A DNA stretch of 6,932 bases from Ilumatobacter sp. (GTDB lineage Bacteria > Actinomycetota > Acidimicrobiia > Acidimicrobiales > Ilumatobacteraceae). The DNA is taken from assembly GCA_029263275.1 (NCBI GenBank), contig JAJCXU010000240.1, positions 1 to 6,932 on the forward strand. The letters are read 5' to 3'. Positions within the stretch are counted from its first letter, which is position 1. Each line of letters starts with the position of its first letter. Shown piece by piece: positions 5,221 through 6,932 of this stretch. The translations under genes were made by a program, and so were the position numbers. Below the pieces are notes generated by a model. That model saw nothing but the letters and a program-made list of their open reading frames with translations, was not told the DNA's origin and made no database searches.

Positions 5221-6738
5221 TCAGCGCCGCAGGATGACGGCCTCATCAGGCGCGAGCTGCCCATCGAACGGGACGTCGCGTCGGACCGATCCTTCGACAA
5301 CGTGGCCAGAGAGATCGACCTCCACACCTGAGGCTCCGAAGTTGACGGCGATGGCCAACTCGTCGTCACCGTCACGGCGGGTCCAGGCCACCACATCGTC
5401 GCCCACGTCGAACAGGTCCTGGGACCCGGATCGGAGGGCGGTCGAGCTTCGGCGCAGCGCGAGCAGCCGGCGGTACAGCGACAACATGGACGTGTCGTCA
5501 TCCTCCTGCTGATCGGCAGCGAGCGTGGCGGCATCGGTCACGAACGGCAGCCACGTTGGTGTGCCCCAGCCATGGCCATCATCGGCCGTCCACGGAATCG
5601 GCGCGCGGCATCCGTCTCGCCCCCCTGGGTCCACCACTGCCTCCGGAGGAATCGGTGCGTCGGGCAAGCCCAGTTCCTCACCCGCGTAGAGGTACGGCGT
5701 GGCTCGCTGCGTGAGCGAGATGATCGCCGCAGCACGCGCCCGAGCTTCGCTGCCATAACGCTCGCGATGACGAGGCTGGTCGTGGTTCGACAGCACCCAT
5801 GTGGGCCATGAGCCCGCTTCAGGGTCCTCAAGTGAGTCGTGTTGAATGGCCGCGATCGTGCGGCGGAAGTGCGACGCATTCCAGCGCGCAAAGATCGCCC
5901 GGAAGTCGAACGCGAGGTGCAATTCGTCTCCCACACCGAGGTACGAGGCGACCTGCCCCGGCTGGAACAGACAGACCTCGCCGACCATCATCGGCGAGTG
6001 CGGGTAGGAATCGAGCACTTCGCGGATGCCTCGCAGCATCCGATGCGTCGCCGGCTCATCGACCGTGAGGATCGGCTTGCCCGGCCCGTCGGGAAGGTCG
6101 AGCAGTGCCGGGTCCTTGCCGATCAGGTTGATGACGTCGGCTCGGAATCCGTCGATGCCACGATCGAGCCAGAAGCGGAGCGTGTCGTGCATCGCCGCCT
6201 CGACATCGGGGTGATACCAGTTGAGGTCGGGCTGTTCGGGCAGAAACAGGTGGAGGTAGTACTGGCCAGTGGTCTCGTCGAAGGTCCACGCGGGCATGTC
6301 GCCGAACTCCGCACGCCAGTTGTTCGGCGGTCCACCGTCGGCGGCCGGATCTCGCCACACATACCAGTCGCGCTTGGCGGAGTCTCGCGACGAACGCGAA
6401 TCGACGAACCATGCGTGCTGATGTGAGGAGTGGTTCGGCACCCAGTCGAGCGTGATGCGCAGACCGTGCGCATGGCAGGCCGCTACGAGCGTGTCCATGT
6501 CGTCGAGCGTGCCGAAGACGGGGTCGATGTCGCAGTAGTCGGCCACGTCGTAGCCGAAGTCGTGCATCGGCGACGTGAAGATCGGCGAGAGCCAGATCGC
6601 ATCAACGCCGAGGCCTGCGATGTACGGCACCTTCTCGATGATGCCGGCCAGGTCGCCGACGCCGTCACCGTTCCCGTCGGCGAACGAGCGGGGGTAGATC
6701 TGGTAGACAACCGCCTCCTTCCACCATGGCGTTGACAT
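5221..6738 (-). CDS. GH13 family alpha-glucosidase (oligo-1,6-glucosidase-like)
   Basis: This 505-residue cytoplasmic enzyme (no signal peptide) should release glucose from the non-reducing end of short alpha-glucosides. The GH13 barrel starts with WWKEAVVYQIYPRSFADGNG (5-24) and shows the conserved regions in order: DWVPNH (98-103, H103), GFRADVINLIGKD (197-209, nucleophile D201), MVGEVC (251-256, acid/base E254) and LSNHDQPR (316-323, transition-state D320). GQYYLHLFLPEQPDLNW (158-174) is typical of the alpha-glucosidase group rather than alpha-amylases. Val 202 after the nucleophile is the residue found in isomaltase/oligo-1,6-glucosidases, where maltases have Thr or Ala, so alpha-1,6 links are a reasonable guess; trehalose-forming or sucrose-acting relatives are not excluded. 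A short beta domain closes the protein. ATG 6738 is chosen because the protein begins here in the family and GAGG lies 5 nt upstream (6747-6744); the open frame back to 6903 lacks family similarity. Length is slightly below the usual 530-560. Confidence 0.93.
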   Translation of the reverse strand: MSTPWWKEAVVYQIYPRSFADGNGDGVGDLAGIIEKVPYIAGLGVDAIWLSPIFTSPMHDFGYDVADYCDIDPVFGTLDDMDTLVAACHAHGLRITLDWVPNHSSHQHAWFVDSRSSRDSAKRDWYVWRDPAADGGPPNNWRAEFGDMPAWTFDETTGQYYLHLFLPEQPDLNWYHPDVEAAMHDTLRFWLDRGIDGFRADVINLIGKDPALLDLPDGPGKPILTVDEPATHRMLRGIREVLDSYPHSPMMVGEVCLFQPGQVASYLGVGDELHLAFDFRAIFARWNASHFRRTIAAIQHDSLEDPEAGSWPTWVLSNHDQPRHRERYGSEARARAAAIISLTQRATPYLYAGEELGLPDAPIPPEAVVDPGGRDGCRAPIPWTADDGHGWGTPTWLPFVTDAATLAADQQEDDDTSMLSLYRRLLALRRSSTALRSGSQDLFDVGDDVVAWTRRDGDDELAIAVNFGASGVEVDLSGHVVEGSVRRDVPFDGQLAPDEAVILRR

Positions 6739-6906
6739 CGTGGCCTCGCTTGCATCGTTCACAGGTCGAGAAGCTACTGCGCATTCGCGGGCGATCTGTG
6801 AGCCTGCCCGAGCGATCGCACACGACGTGGTTCGTCGCTCACCACCTGGACAACCAGCCAAGTCGCCGACGGGAGGCGGCAGCACCAGGCGTGCCAGGAT
6901 CACGCC
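6739..6906. promoter_or_regulatory. Divergent intergenic region, probable two-way promoter
   Basis: These 168 nt separate the glucosidase start (minus) from the partial gene at 6907 (plus), so both promoters should lie here. A TANNNT-like -10, TAGCTT, is seen on the minus strand at 6776-6771, but with no convincing -35. A GCGATCGC palindrome lies near 6813-6820. No clear LacI-type operator, which glucosidase genes often have, could be found. Confidence 0.35.
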
Positions 6907-6932
6907 ATGGCGATCGAGACTGTCACTGGTTA
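6907..6932 (+). CDS. 5' end of a divergent gene, cut by the window edge
   Basis: ATG 6907 is preceded at 7 nt by AGGA (6896-6899), a good ribosome binding site, and opens MAIETVTG with no stop before the window ends. Eight residues are too few to name a function. The opposite direction and 168-nt gap from the glucosidase fit a divergent gene, possibly its regulator or transporter, but that is a guess. Confidence 0.5.

Overview
The window is high-GC bacterial DNA. Five gene-sized coding regions are supported, plus a mobile repeat element and gene fragments at both ends. The protein style suggests an actinobacterium, perhaps an Ilumatobacter-like member of Acidimicrobiia: a secreted M23 peptidase with a Ser/Gly linker and terminal Cys, an acyl-CoA dehydrogenase ending in the APVSQEM type of C-terminus, and a CHK-type small-molecule kinase. 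This placement is from memory of protein families, not from a search.

Layout, left to right. Positions 1-139 encode, on the minus strand, an internal piece of a flagellar rod protein FlgG. At about 125-140 this switches abruptly, with no intergenic DNA, into the C-terminal half of a cardiolipin synthase/phospholipase D protein on the plus strand (to 503). Both genes are broken at the same point, so this looks like a chimeric join (assembly or amplification artefact) or a real illegitimate recombination. A secreted coiled-coil M23 endopeptidase gene (583-1827, +) follows. The gap 504-582 holds nothing recognisable.

Between the 3' ends of the M23 gene and the acyl-CoA dehydrogenase gene, which point at each other, sits a compact element of about 977 bp (1841-2817). 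It has one Y1 (HUH) transposase gene of the REP-associated type (RAYT, minus strand), flanked by three copies of a 31-nt hairpin repeat: one inverted copy overlapping the stop codon and two tandem copies upstream of the start. The left copy and the outer right copy are perfect 35-nt inverted repeats. This is the most interesting part of the window: a self-contained REP/RAYT unit with its own repeat family.

Right of the element, three genes lie on the minus strand. In transcription order they are a GH13 alpha-glucosidase (6738 to 5221), a CHK/ecdysteroid-kinase-like phosphotransferase (5113 to 4067) and an acyl-CoA dehydrogenase (3990 to 2827). The kinase and dehydrogenase are 76 nt apart and may form a functional pair. 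The known precedent is kinase plus ACAD pairs (LvaA/LvaC, mammalian ACAD10/11) that remove a hydroxyl group from hydroxyacyl-CoAs through a phosphorylated intermediate. The glucosidase probably acts separately, releasing glucose from short alpha-glucosides. A divergent gene begins at 6907 with a good ribosome binding site and runs off the window, leaving 6739-6906 as a probable two-way promoter region.
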